Below, in pieces: positions 23,101 to 33,592 of a stretch of DNA of 64,000 bases. A program made the position numbers and the translations under genes. Below the pieces are notes generated by a model. The model saw nothing but the letters and a program-made list of their open reading frames with translations. It was not told the origin of the DNA and made no database searches. Positions within the stretch are counted from its first letter, which is position 1; each line of letters starts with the position of its first letter. Source of the stretch: Arachis hypogaea (Eukaryota; Streptophyta; Magnoliopsida; Fabales; Fabaceae); NCBI RefSeq assembly GCF_003086295.3, contig NC_092048.1, positions 92,546,626-92,610,625 on the forward strand, read 5' to 3'.

Positions 23101-23230
23101 GGAAAGGCGAATGGCCCAACCCTGAAAATCATGTCTTCAATCACGCCTGATGGGTATTTAGTGGAGCCATCAGCAAGTTGAAGACATATCCGGGTTGGTT
23201 TAACTTCTTCAGTTAAACCAAGCTTTTCTG
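20121..23230 (-). pseudogene. pol of element A: protease end, reverse transcriptase, RNase H, integrase
   Basis: In order on the minus strand: the protease tail with LILGRPFLATG; RT with PISDSPWVSPVQVVPKKGG, CIDYRRLN and the catalytic FMDD (21999-22007, in place of YMDD); RNase H with acidic residues in [14 protein letters not shown] and YTDHAAL; integrase with an HHCC zinc finger ([16 protein letters not shown]) and a DDE core ([21 protein letters not shown]). Together these copy the RNA into cDNA and insert it. An in-frame TAG at 22155-22157 lies just after the AVDP motif of RT. The frame is joined to gag-protease by a one-base frameshift in an A run near 23226-23230. RT motifs place it with Ty3/gypsy; the PBS suggests the Athila lineage. 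Confidence 0.92.
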
Positions 23231-24963
23231 ATAGTGGATGCAGGTATTAGGTTGATGCTTGCCCCAAGATCGCATAAAGCTGTCTTGGTACAATTATCTT
23301 CCAATATGCATGGTATCAGAAAGCTCCCGGGGTCTTTAAGCTTTTCAGGAAAGCTTTTTAGAATGACTGCACTGCATTCTTCAGTGAGGAGAACTCTTTC
23401 TGTTTCTCTCCAATCCTTCTTATGACTCAAGATCTCTTTCATGAACTTGGCATAAGAAGGTATTTGCTCAAGTGCCTCTGCAAATGGAATCTTTATTTCA
23501 AGAGTCCTGAGATAATCTGCAAAGCGAGCAAATTGCTTATCCTGCTCCTCTTTCCGAAGTTTTTGAGGATAAGGTATCTTGGCTTTATATTCTTCAACCT
23601 TAGTTGCTGCAGGTTTATTGCCTACAGAAGTGGTTGAAGAAGCCTTTTTAGAGGGGTTGTTATCAGCATTTGTGTGTGTCTGATCCCTCACTGGCAATTG
23701 AGTGCCAGAGTCAGAAGCTGGAGTGACGTTAGACGCCAGCTCCCTGTCTGTTCCTGGCGTCTGAACGCCAGAAATGTGCCTATTTTGGGCGTTCAGCGCC
23801 GGATCCTGCCCATTTTGGGTGTTCAACGCCAGATTCTTCCCCATTTCTGGCGTTGAACGCCAATCCTGCCTTGTTTCTGGCATTGAACGCCAGTTGTGGG
23901 CATGGTCTGGGCGTTCAGCGCCAGCCTTCCACCAATTTTCTGGCGTTTTAGCGCCAGAATTATTTTTCCCTGGGCTCTTACTGTCCTCAGGTGAATCTTT
24001 GGTGGGTTGCTCATTTCTTGACTTTTTGCTGCCTTGAGGTGAGATATTTAATGTCTTCCCACTTCTTAATTGAACTGCTTGGCATTCTTCTGTTATTTGC
24101 CTTGACAGCTGCTGCTTTGTTTGCTTAAACTGTTCTTCCATATGTATATTAGCCATCCTTGTCTCTTGTAGTCTATCCTTGAATTCGGCTAACTGCCTTG
24201 TTAGGAAGTCCAATTGCTGATTGAATTCAGCAGCTTGTTCTACAGGACTGAGTTCAGCAGTTGCTGTTTTAACCTCTTCTTTCATGGAAGGGTCACTGCT
24301 TAGATACAGATGCTGATTCCTGGCAACTGTATCAATGAGCTCTTGAGCCTCTTCAATTGTCTTTCTCATGTGGATAGATCCACCAGCTGAGTAATCTAGA
24401 GACATCTGAGCTCCTTCTGCAAGCCCATAGTAGAAGATGTCTAACTGAACCCACTCTGAGAACATTTCAGAGGGGCATTTTCGTAGCATCTCTCTGTATC
24501 TCTCCCAGGCATCATAAAGAGATTCATTATCTCCTTGATTGAAGCCTTGGATGTCCAGCCTTAGCTGTGTCATCCTTTTTGGAGGGAAATATTGATTCAG
24601 GAATTTTTCTGTCAGCTGTTTCCATGTCCTTATGCTGGCCTTAGGTAGGTTATTCAACCACCTCTTAGCTTGATCTTTTACAGCAAATGGAAACAGTAAT
24701 AGCCTGTAGACATCCTGATCTATTTCTTTATCATGTACTGTGTCAGCAATTTGTAAAAACTGTGCTAGAAACTCTGTAGGTTCTTCCTGTGGAAGACCGG
24801 AATACTGGCAACTTTGCTGCACCATGATAATGAGCTAAGGATTCAACTCAAAGCTACTGACTCCAATGGAGGGTATGCAGATACTACTCCCATATGAAGC
24901 AGTAGAGGGGTTAGAATATGACCCCAGAGTCCTCCTGGACTGTTCATTTCCGCTTAGGTCCAT
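23209..24963 (-). pseudogene. gag and protease start of element A
   Basis: ATG at 24963 starts MDLSGNEQSRRTLGSYS, parallel to the gag of element G. An in-frame TAG at 24835-24837 cuts it after about 42 codons, and a second ATG follows at 24825. The capsid domain covers about residues 60-190 (AKRWLNNLP, FLNQYFPP, LYDAWERYREMLRKCP, DIFYYGL, SAGGS). It is followed by a Gln/Glu-rich coiled-coil-like stretch, a repeat region encoded by GC palindromes (23752-23958), and the aspartic protease motif LCDLGASINL near the end, where the frame breaks. I see no CCHC knuckle. Gag packages the RNA; the protease cuts the polyprotein. Confidence 0.88.
23752..23958. repeat. GGCGTTGAACGCC palindrome array inside gag of A
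   Basis: Seven to eight near copies of CTGGCGTTGAACGCCAG with the same spacers as the 3' array. In the gag frame they encode a degenerate repeat (ALNTQNGQ, ALNAQNRH, WRSTPEMG), so the palindrome array has spread through coding sequence without closing the frame. Confidence 0.8.
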
Positions 24964-25625
24964 GATGGAGAAAGGGAGATGATGTAAAATAGAAAAATTA
25001 TTTTTATTTATTTATTTATTAATTTATTTCAAAAATAAAATAAATCAAAATAAAATAAATAAAAATGAGTAAAAGATTTTCGAAAAAGTGAGGAGAAAGA
25101 GAGTGGTTAGGAGATTTTGAAAAAGATATGATGATTTTTGAAAAAGGTTTTAAATTTTGAAATAAAAATCTGAATTTTTTAAAGGAGAGAGAAAAACAAT
25201 AAGATAACACAGGATTTAAAATTTTTAGATATGAGGTTCCTTATTTTCGAAAATTTTGGGGGAGAAAAACACCAAGGAACACCAAACTTGAAAATTTTAA
25301 GATCAAGACACAAGGAAAACTTAAGAACACTCTGGAAGAACACCAAACTTAAAATTTTTAGAAAACCAAAATAAATTTTCGAAAAACACAGAAAAATCAA
25401 AAAGAAAACACCAAACTTAAAGTTTGGCACAGGATTTAATAGAAAAATTATTTATTTCTTTTGAAAAAGATTTAAAAAAAAGGAAATAAGGATTCTAAGA
25501 TTCTAACACAACAATAAAAAGAGACTCTAAACAAAAAAAAAAGAGAAATTTTTCCTAATCTAAGCAACAAAATAAACCGTTAGTTGTCCAAACTCGAACA
25601 ATCTCCGGCAACGGCGCCAAAAACT
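24964..25625 (-). other. Element A leader with tRNA-Asp primer-binding site
   Basis: Untranslated AT-rich leader between 5' LTR and gag. The PBS (minus strand, 25602-25619) reads TGGCGCCGTTGCCGGAGA, one mismatch from the tRNA-Asp end as I recall it, six bases after the LTR. The leader repeats CACCAAACTT several times on the plus strand (25281, 25342, 25409), i.e. AAGTTTGGTG on the element strand, the same word as in its PPT. Confidence 0.8.
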
Positions 25626-27165
25626 TGGTGCACGAATTGTGAATCACACTTTTCCCAACTCGTACCACTAACCAGCAAGTGCACTGGGTCGTCCAAGTAA
25701 TACCTTACGTGAGTAAGGGTCGAATCCCACGGAGATTGTTGGTTTGAAGCAATCTATGGTTATCTTGTAAATCTTAGTCAGGAAGTCAAATATGTTTATC
25801 AGTTGAATTGCGAATAACCAAGAGAGCATAAATTAAAGGTTACTTGTTATGCAGTAATGGAGAATATGTTGGAGTTTTGGAGATGCTTTGTCTTCTGAAT
25901 CTCTGCTTTCCTCTGTCTTCTAATTCACGCACGCACGTCCTCCTATGGCAAGCTGTATGTAGGGGGTCACCGTCGTTAATGGCTACATCCCATCCTCTCA
26001 GTGAAGAATATGCTCACATGCTCTGTCACAGCACGGCTAATCATCTGTCGGTTCTCGATCATACTGGAATAGGATTCTTCATCCTTTTGCGTCTGTCACT
26101 AATGCCCAACACTTGCGAGTTTGAAGCTCGTCACAGTCATTCGATCATTGAATCCTACTCGGAATACCACAGACAAGGTTTAGACTTTCCGGATTCTCAT
26201 GAATGCCGCCATCAGTTCTAGCTTATACCACGGAGATTCTGATTAAGGAATCTAAGAGACACTCATTCAATCGGATATAGAACGGAGGTGGTTGTCAGGC
26301 ACACGTTCATGGTTTGAGGAAGGTGATGAATGTCACGGATCATCACCTTCATCACAGTTAAGCGTGAATGAACATCTTAGATAGGAACAAGCGTGTTTGA
26401 ATGGAAAACAGAAATACTTGCATTAGTTCATCGAGACACAGCAGAGCTCCTCACCCCCAACAATGGAGTTTAGAGACTCATGCCGTCAAAGAGTACAAAG
26501 TTCAAATCTAAAATGTCATGAGATCCAAAGTAAGTCTCTAAAAGTTGTTTAAATACTAAACTAGTAGCCTAGGTTTACAAAAAATGAGTAAACTATGATG
26601 GATGATGCAGAGATCCACTTCTGGGGCCCACTTGGTGTGTGATGGGGCTGAGATTTAAGCAATTCACGTGCAGAGGCCATTTGTGGAGTTGAACGCCAGT
26701 TTTTGTGCCAGTTTGGGCGTTCAACTCTAGCTTTTGATCCTTTTCTGGCGCTGGACGCCAGAATTGGGCAGAGAACTGGCATTGAACGCCAGTTTACATC
26801 ATCTATCCTTGTACAAAGTATGAACTATTATATATTGCTAGAAAGCCTTGGATGTCTACTTTCCAACGCAATTAGAAGCATGCCATTTCGAGTTCTGTAG
26901 CTCCAGAAAATCCACTTTGAGTGTAGGGAGGTCAGAATCCAACAGCATCAGCAGTCCTTTTTCAGCATGAATCAGATTTTTGCTCAGCTCCTTCAATTTC
27001 AGCCAGAAAAATACCTGAAATTATAGAAAAACACACAACTCATAGTAAAGTCCAGAAATATGAATTTTTCCTAAAAAATAATGAAAATAGACTAAAAACT
27101 AACTAGAACATACCCAAAACTATATGAAATTAACCCCAAAAAGCGTATAAAATATCCGCTCATCA
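25626..27165 (-). repeat. 5' LTR of element A
   Basis: 1540 bp, identical in length to the 3' LTR and about 98 % identical by eye. Bounded by the PBS on one side and agccc (27166-27170) on the other. It contains the palindrome cluster (about 26683-26795) and the hairpin CCTTAC-GTGA-GTAAGG (25703-25718). Confidence 0.92.
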
Positions 27166-28219
27166 AGCCCATCCATCGTTTTAGCACTACCAATCATCTT
27201 CCCCGAGGTCCGGTCCTTAAAAATACCATGAGTATCAAAGAATATCACAGCACAATTGGAATCCTTGCAGATTTTACTAATAGAGAGAAGATTACAAGAA
27301 AGCTTTGGTACATGTAGGACATTTCTTAGTTCAATATTTTTGGACAATTTAATTATATCTTTTTCAACAATAGATGAAAAACTACCATCAGCAACTCTAA
27401 TTTTCTCATTTTTGAAGTAAGGTGAATAAGTTTTAAAAAAAGGAGAGAGACTGGTCATATGGTCAGATGCACCTAAATCGACAATCCATAGTGCATTCAA
27501 GTTTGAGGTGTAGTTAAGGGACATAGGAATACTAAAATTACCTGTTTGAGCCAAAGAACCACTAGGAGTACTAGAAACAGAACTGGAATTTAACAGCCTT
27601 ATGAGCTGCTCAACCTGTTCCTTCTCAATGATTTTTCAACCTCATGAGCAGTTGGGGTACAACGTATTTTGGGACTAGGTTTGCTGCCTTTAAGATGTGC
27701 TAATTTTCCATGAATCTTCCAGCAGATTTTTTTGGTGTGATGAGGTTTATTGCAGTGGTCACACCAAAGATTGGAGGGGTGCTTCTGATTTGATGAACTT
27801 TTAAGTGCAGCAGGTGCCACTAAGAGTGCATTAGACTCCAAAAAAGTTTGTTCAGTCTTGCATTTCCCCATCATCACAGCTATACGAGTTTTCTCTTTTC
27901 TAACTTCAGCAAATACTTCTCCAATTGGGTTTAGGATTGCTCTTCCAATAATTCTGCCACGAACTTCATCTAGCTCCACGTTGGGGCCTGCAAGAAATTG
28001 GAATATCATCCCTTCTTCCACTGTTTGTAGGTGGTGTTTGGCATTAGCGGCTGAATTCCACTTGTAGTTATTGAAGTGGTCAAAATCCTGCCACACCCGC
28101 TTCAAGATGCGAAAATATTTGGTGACATTGTCACTCCCTTGTTGAATTTCTTTAACTTTTAGAGTAAGTTCATAAATTTGGGATTTATTCCCAAGATCAG
28201 AATACATCTCCTTGACGCT
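27166..28219 (-). pseudogene. Ty1/copia gag C-terminal part and protease
   Basis: The minus strand gives the gag middle (KSQIYELTLKVKEI, VTKYFRILKRVWQDFD), then the CCHC knuckle CDHCNKPHHTKKIC (CX2CX4HX4C). After a one-base frameshift near 27600-27615 comes the protease WIVDLGASDHMT and LHVPKLSCNLLSI. The protease triplet is DLG where copia enzymes normally have DSG or DTG, which would remove activity unless family-specific. The fragment continues across B into 36573 and across A into 16347, so these pieces were one reading unit before the insertions. Confidence 0.88.
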
Positions 28220-29702
28220 TGATAAACCACTATTTCATGGTTTATCTTGTGCTCAATTGAGTGGTTTTTATCAGCTCTATACCCACTTATTTATACTATT
28301 TGCATGAGTTTACATTCACCTTCCTGATTTTGTGCTATGATTGAAAACATGCTTCTTTGGCCTTATATTCGCTAGTATTAATCCTCTCTCATTAACATTA
28401 GATGCCTTGATATGTGCGTTAAGTGATTTCAGAGATTACAGGGCAGGAATGGCTTGGAGGATGGAAAGGAAGCATGCAAAAGTGGAAGGAATACAAGAAG
28501 TTGAAGGAACTGCAAAGCTGTCAGCCTGACCCTCTCGCACTAAAACGGTCATAACTTGAGCTACAGAGGTCCAAATGAGGCGGTTCTAGTTGCATTGGAA
28601 AGCTAACGTCAAGGGCTTCGATTTGATATATAATATGCCATAGCTTCCCTGACGCTAGGCGACGTGAACGCGTGCTCCACGCGGACGCGTCGCAGTGACG
28701 AAAATCAGCGTGACAGATTTCTTCTCCAGCGATTTTTGGGCTGTTTTCGACCCAGTTTGCGGCCCAGAAAACACATATTAGAAGCTATAAAGTGGGAGAA
28801 TCCATTCATTCATAATCATAAGCTCATAATTCATAATTTTTAGTTTTAGATGTAGTTTTTAGAGAGAGAGGTTCTCTCCTCTCTCTTAGGATTTAGGATT
28901 TAGATTTTTAGAATTAAGATTCCTCTCAGTTTATGGTTATTTCTCAATTTCAGGTTCAATGTTCTTCAATTTATATTTCTCTTCTACTTTTAGATACTCT
29001 AATACTTTTATTTGTTAATTACTTATGTTGCCCATTTGATTCATGAATCTTTCCATGTTAAGACTTAAATTTATATTTAAATGCAATTTGAGGTATTTCA
29101 GATTTATGATTGTTTTATTCTATTTAAGATTGCTTTTAATTTAATTTAGATAATTTCTTCCTTTTGGCTCTGGTTAAGTCATTGGTGACGCTTGAGTTAT
29201 CAAATAAAGCAGTGGTTGAAATTGGGAGTTGCTGATTAATTTGAGTTCCAATAACTCTAGCCTTTCCAAAGGAAAGACTAGGACTTGAGGGATCAAATTA
29301 GTTCTTTCACTTAACTTAACTTCATAGTTAGAGGTTAACTAAGTGGGAGAAAAATCCAATTCTCATCACCATTAATAAGGATAACTAGGATAGGACTTCC
29401 CGTTCTTATACATTGCCAAGAGATTTTATTATTGTTAATTTATTTTACTTGTCAATTAAATTACCTGTTCCGTACTTTCAAAACCCCAATTTACAAGACT
29501 CATAACCAATAATAAGAACACCTCCCTGCAATTCCTTGAGAAGACAACCCGAGGTTTAAATACTCGGTTATCAATTTCAAAGGGGTTTGTTACTTGTGAC
29601 AACCAAAACGTTTGTAAGAAAGGACTTTTGTTGGTTTAGAAGCTATACCTGCAACGAGGATTTATCTGCGAATTTCTAGACCACGCAAAAGTTCTCTCTT
29701 CA
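28220..29702 (+). repeat. 5' LTR of element B
   Basis: TGATAAACC...TTCTTCA-type ends. A short ACGCGT-type cluster (about 28660-28695) is followed by a TATA box (TATAAAG, 28786-28792) and the inverted motif AGAGAGAGGTTCTCTCCTCT (28862-28881), which lies in or near the start of the transcript. Near the end CCGAG and CTCGG (29551-29570) pair around a TTTAAATA loop. Confidence 0.9.
28786..28792 (+). promoter_or_regulatory. TATA box of the B 5' LTR
   Basis: GCTATAAAGTGGG sits about 90 bases after the palindrome cluster and is repeated in the 3' LTR at 35657-35663. The GC-poor start of the transcript should lie about 30 bases on. Inferred from sequence only. Confidence 0.6.
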
Positions 29703-29705
29703 AAA

Positions 29706-29723
29706 TGGCGCCGTTGCCGGGGA
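29706..29723 (+). promoter_or_regulatory. Primer-binding site, tRNA-Asp type (B)
   Basis: TGGCGCCGTTGCCGGGGA, three bases after the LTR end, matches the tRNA-Asp 3' end as I recall it. D and G carry the same 18-mer and A a one-mismatch variant. Confidence 0.88.
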
Positions 29724-30244
29724 ATTGCAAACGTGTGCCTTATTATTGGTTATTGTAAATATTTTCTTTTGCTTGTTTATTTGTTTTTATTTTTATTTTT
29801 TCTTTTTCGTAATTAAGAGGTTATTGGTTTTTATTTAGTTATTAAAAAAAATTTTCAAAAATTTGTTCTTAGTGTTCATCTTGATTTTCAAGTTGTTCTT
29901 CGTGTTCATCTTGATCTTCAAGTTGTTCTTAGTTGTTTTCTTCGTTTTGATCTAAAAATTTTTAAGTTTGGTGTCATTTTATTATTTTTCTCTTTCCTCA
30001 TTTAATTCAAAAATATCTTTTCTCTTTATTTTTAATTGAATTTTCGAAATTTGCATAAAAAAATTTCAGATTTTTATTTTAAAATTTTTATCTTATCTTA
30101 TCTTATTTCAAAAATCAAATTTCAAATTTCAAATTTCAAAATTTCAAATTTCAAATTTCAAAATTTAATTTTTAAATTCAAAATTTAAATAACCTTTTAA
30201 TTTAAATTTGTTTTTACTTTTGTTTTTAATTTTTATTTGCTATT
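29724..30244 (+). other. Leader of element B
   Basis: T-rich untranslated sequence with repeats of TTCAAATTTCAAA (30115-30170) and of TTCATCTTGAT (29876-29920). It is the expected place for a packaging signal; no gene is seen. Confidence 0.5.
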
Positions 30245-31993
30245 ATGAGTTCTCACCCCCGTCGGTTTGAGTTTGGTTCCAATGTTGTTGCAAGAAATGG
30301 AAATTATAACAGGAAAGTGCATCAAGGTCAAAACAATCAGAGAAGGAAGAAACCACGAGGATCTAATCAACCCTTCCGGCAGCAACACCTTCCACAATAC
30401 CATAGACAAAGACCATCCTATAATGCATGCCAAAGCAATAGATATGGTGGACCCCCATCATATACCTATGACCCACCTCCTCAACACAACTCTGGACCAC
30501 CATACTCACAAGCCCCTTTCCACCAAACACCACCATATGACCCTAACCTATATCCACCATACCAACCACCTTATGAGCCAAATAAACCATACACAGAACC
30601 ACCCCCATTCCAACACAACTACTCTCATGAACCACCACCTCAATATACACCATCTCCTTATCATTATCAAGATGAACCACCTTCCTACCATGAACCCTTC
30701 CTCCCAACAAATGAACCCTCCTATCCACCCCAAACCTCCATGGAAAAAGCACTTACCGATCTAAACTCTACTATACAAGCTCTCGTCGCCTAAATCGGAC
30801 CACCAAATACCTTCAACAATCAACCCTCAAGCTCTAGTGCACTTCCTTTTCAACTACAGAATGATCTCTCCATCCCATCACCACCATCCATGGAAGAGCA
30901 CCCACATCCATCAATCCAAGAGCAACATTATCTCAATGATGCTATTAACATGGAACAAGAGAGAAGGGATCATCTTCGTGAATCCATACTTCATAAGGAG
31001 CTAGAGGAGGCCCTAAAGGTGAAGGTAGTAAAGACCCTTGAAGTCGAAGGAGTGGTTGAAGAATTAGTAAAGGAAGACATTAAGGAGAAGTCTGATTTTG
31101 TCTTAGAGCAAGAGGAGGCCCAAAATGTGGAGATAGGAGAGACCCTTGAAGATGAAAGAATAGTTGAAAGGAGTTGTCATGGAAAGAAAATCATCCAGGA
31201 TGAGTACAATTTTATATTAAAACTACTTGACAAAGCAGTAATTATTGAAGAGGAAGAAGTGGTTGAAGACTTGGGAGATGCTGAACCTCCATGGGAAAGT
31301 CAAGACATAGAGTCTCCTTCCAAGACAGTTGCATTTGATGTTGAGGAGGGTGTACAACCTCCAAGGCATGTCATGGTTAAGGACTTGGAAGAGGTCGATC
31401 AAGAGATGGAGATTCAAGAAGAAGAAGCATAACCTCCCATGCCCTTGGAAAGCAGTGAAGAGGAGATTAAATTGGAAGAAAGCTACCAAGAGGAAGAGGT
31501 TGAAGTTGAAGAAGCTTACAAGGAGGTGGAAGTTGTTAGAGAAGAGCACAAGGGAGTGGAGCTTGCAAGTTCATTAGAAACACCTCTCCCAAGGCTATTA
31601 CCGTCCAACACAATGTTCAAGTGGGTAAAATTCCTACCCTTGACCTTTACCTTCCCACTTGAATATGGGCTACTGGAGATGGATGGTCAACTTAGAGCTC
31701 TTTGTGGCATTAAGAGTAAGAGGAAGATGGTTAGTGGTAAGAATTGTCCTGCAAGGTTCATTATGGTTTGAAGCTTTAAGTTTAAACGCAAAGGTTGGTG
31801 TAGAGCTCAATTGAATGGGTCTGGGAAGTTGTTTGGACGCTTTAGTGAGAATTCTAAGGCTGAACCACCCGGATGGAATCATGATAATCAACTTGAAGAC
31901 GGGTGTAGAAACAAGATTTGGGATCCCGAAGGCCATTGGAAGTCCAAGCATTGGTGGCAGTTTCAGGATGAGTTCAAGCGCAAGCCGCCATGA
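30245..31993 (+). pseudogene. ORF1 protein of the non-autonomous elements (B copy, three in-frame stops)
   Basis: ATG at 30245 (MSSHPRRFEFGSN) opens one frame of 583 codons that never shifts but holds three internal stops: TAA 30791, TAA 31430 and TGA 31769. The layout is an Arg/Gln/Asn-rich basic start, a Pro/Tyr-rich low-complexity part (residues about 60-180), an acidic part with repeated EEVVEDLGDAEPPWESQ-like units, and the conserved basic domain (FKWVKF, FPLEYGL, DGQLR, KSKRK, LFGRFSEN, PPGWNHD, WDP). The final TGA is at 31991-31993. I do not recognise the family. A basic N-terminus plus low-complexity linker recalls nucleic-acid-binding or capsid-like proteins, but that is only a guess. 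Confidence 0.6.
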
Positions 31994-32042
31994 CAAGGAG
32001 CTCACCAATTGTCCAACTTAAGGACTTTAACTAAAAGTGCTA

Positions 32043-32060
32043 GGTGGGAGACAACCCACC
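32043..32060 (+). other. Conserved hairpin downstream of ORF1 (B copy)
   Basis: GGTGGG, loop AGACAA, CCCACC, within AAGTGCTAGGTGGGAGAC, 49 bases after the ORF1 frame ends. Same context as in E and C. Confidence 0.5.
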
Positions 32061-32204
32061 ATGGTATGATCGTTCCTTTTTCATTTTTATTTAGTTTTAT
32101 TTGTTTTCGAGTTTTATTTTATTTTATTGTATTGAACTTTGAGTTTTGCATAACATTTTAGCATTGCATTCTACATACTGCATTATTAAAAAAAAAAATC
32201 GCAC

Positions 32205-32715
32205 GCAACGCGACAGCTTCGCCGACGCGCCCGCGTCGCAGTGCATTGGGAAGAAAAGAAAATTGAACAAAGAGTCATGCGAGAGCGTGGCTGGAGGCGT
32301 GCCTTTGGCACAAATTGATCCACGCGACCGCGTCGCTGACGCATCCACGTCATGTGCGAAAAATGCCTCCCACGCGTCCGCGTCACCCACGCGAACGCAT
32401 GGCCCTGTGAAATCGGCGTAAAGGGGTGTATGGCAGGATGTTGGGCTGGAACGGTGCTAGAAGCACAAGTCTTACCACGCGAATGCGTGCCCCACGCGTC
32501 CGCGTCGTTTTGCAAATATGGCCATCCACGCGATCGCGTCACCCACACGAACGCGTCACCCCTGATTTTTGGCAAAAATAATTTCAAACAGAGAGTTGTG
32601 CGAACGCGAGGCTGCCCTCGCGCTACTGGCACAAATCACTCCACGCGAACGCATGACTTCATAGAAGCGCTATCCGCGCGAACGCGTAACCCACGCGCTT
32701 GCGTCGCCTGCGTTG
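32205..32715. repeat. ACGCGT-type palindrome cluster inside element B
   Basis: At least a dozen words such as CCACGCGTCCGCGTC, CCACGCGAACGCATG and CCACGCGATCGCGTC in 500 bases, many in pairs separated by a few bases (a CCACGCG half followed by a CGCGTC half). ORFs across it on both strands are by-products of the GC content. A pyrimidine tract (32760-32850) follows, as in C. Confidence 0.65.
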
Positions 32716-33442
32716 CACAACCTATCCAGATCAGCGCCAATTATCTTATCTTTTCTTTTCTAAATCCTAATTTCTTCTATCTTCTCTTCTTTCTTCTTTC
32801 TTTCTTCTTCAATCTCTTTAACTTCTCATCCCTCTTCACTTCTATTCTATTTCATTTAATTTATTTGCATACTTTTATTCATTGCATTAGTTTCATTGGT
32901 GTTAGAAATTTATTTGGGTCATTATTTTCTATATTTTTGTGGATTATTAAAGGAATTGTTTGACAATTATATATTAATTTTTAAAGGGTTGCTTGCATGT
33001 TCAATTTAATACTTTCAATAGCTTATTTACCATGCTTGCTATGTGTTTGTGAAAAAGCCCGTATGGCATTGTGCACTATTTTTCAATTTCTTTCTATCTA
33101 CTAATCTAAATGCTTGCTTTTTCACAAAACCCTTTTTTTATATTTTATTACTTAAATATAATTGTTATTCAAACATGTTAGTTTGAAAGACTTGGTAATC
33201 TAACTTGGACATGGAATGCTTGATCTATGCTACTCATGCCTTTGCCAGCATGACAATAAACATCTTGCATTTAATTGTCATTACATGCACTTGCTATATT
33301 TTCATTGATGAACTTTTCACATGCAGTCATGACCATGTGTTAACGTCATTCTTCTTTATTGTGCATTGATTACCACCTTTCCCGCTCTCTTCTTTGCTCT
33401 AACCCTTAGCTTTAAAAGTTACTTTCTTTTTCCCTTTTCAGG
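32716..33442 (+). other. Element B internal non-coding region, possible intron
   Basis: Pyrimidine-rich then AT-rich sequence with no gene. It ends TTTTTCCCTTTTCAG (33428-33442), a strong match to a plant 3' splice site, right before the ATG-containing ORF2. If real, an intron would join ORF2 to an upstream exon, perhaps ORF1 or the leader. Confidence 0.4.
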
Positions 33443-33553
33443 ATGGCCACCAAGAAGGGTAAAGAGAAAGCTACTCCCAAACCACCGATAAGGAAAGGAA
33501 CAAAAAGAGCCCCAGCTGAGGAACCACAACCCCCATCCACTTGCACATCTTAG
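33443..33553 (+). CDS. Small basic ORF2 (B copy)
   Basis: ATG directly after an acceptor-like CAG|G, then 36 codons and TAG. The protein (MATKKGKEKATPKPPIRKG...) is Lys/Pro-rich with no hydrophobic core. The first ten residues resemble the E copy (LATKRERNEKAS). The stop lies a few bases before the internal hairpin. It could be a short nucleic-acid-binding tail of a spliced product or the relic of a longer 3' ORF. Confidence 0.35.
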   Translation: MATKKGKEKATPKPPIRKGTKRAPAEEPQPPSTCTS

Positions 33554-33555
33554 CA

Positions 33556-33592
33556 TGCACTGAGAACGGTGCAATCTTTAAGTGTGGAGAGG
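33556..33592 (+). promoter_or_regulatory. Internal hairpin-PPT module (B)
   Basis: TGCACTG, loop AGAA, CGGTGCA (one G-U pair) followed by TTTAAGTGTGGAGAGG. The terminal module lies 1.5 kb downstream. Confidence 0.55.

Larger units (their letters stand above)
16348..27165 (-). mobile_element. Element A: complete Ty3/gypsy (Athila-like) retrotransposon
   Basis: A 10,818-bp minus-strand element with 1540-bp LTRs at both ends (TG...CA), 5-bp duplication agccc (16343-16347 and 27166-27170), PBS for tRNA-Asp, gag, protease, RT, RNase H, integrase and PPT. By my count the LTRs differ at about 33 positions (about 2 %) without gaps, so the insertion is fairly recent. It resembles, from memory, the FIDEL-type elements of peanut, but I cannot confirm the family name. 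Coding lesions make this copy non-functional. Confidence 0.92.

Noticed and set aside
32352..32963. 203-codon plus-strand ORF
   Set aside because: It runs through the ACGCGT palindrome cluster and a pyrimidine tract of element B. Overlapping ORFs on the other strand show that openness is a GC effect.
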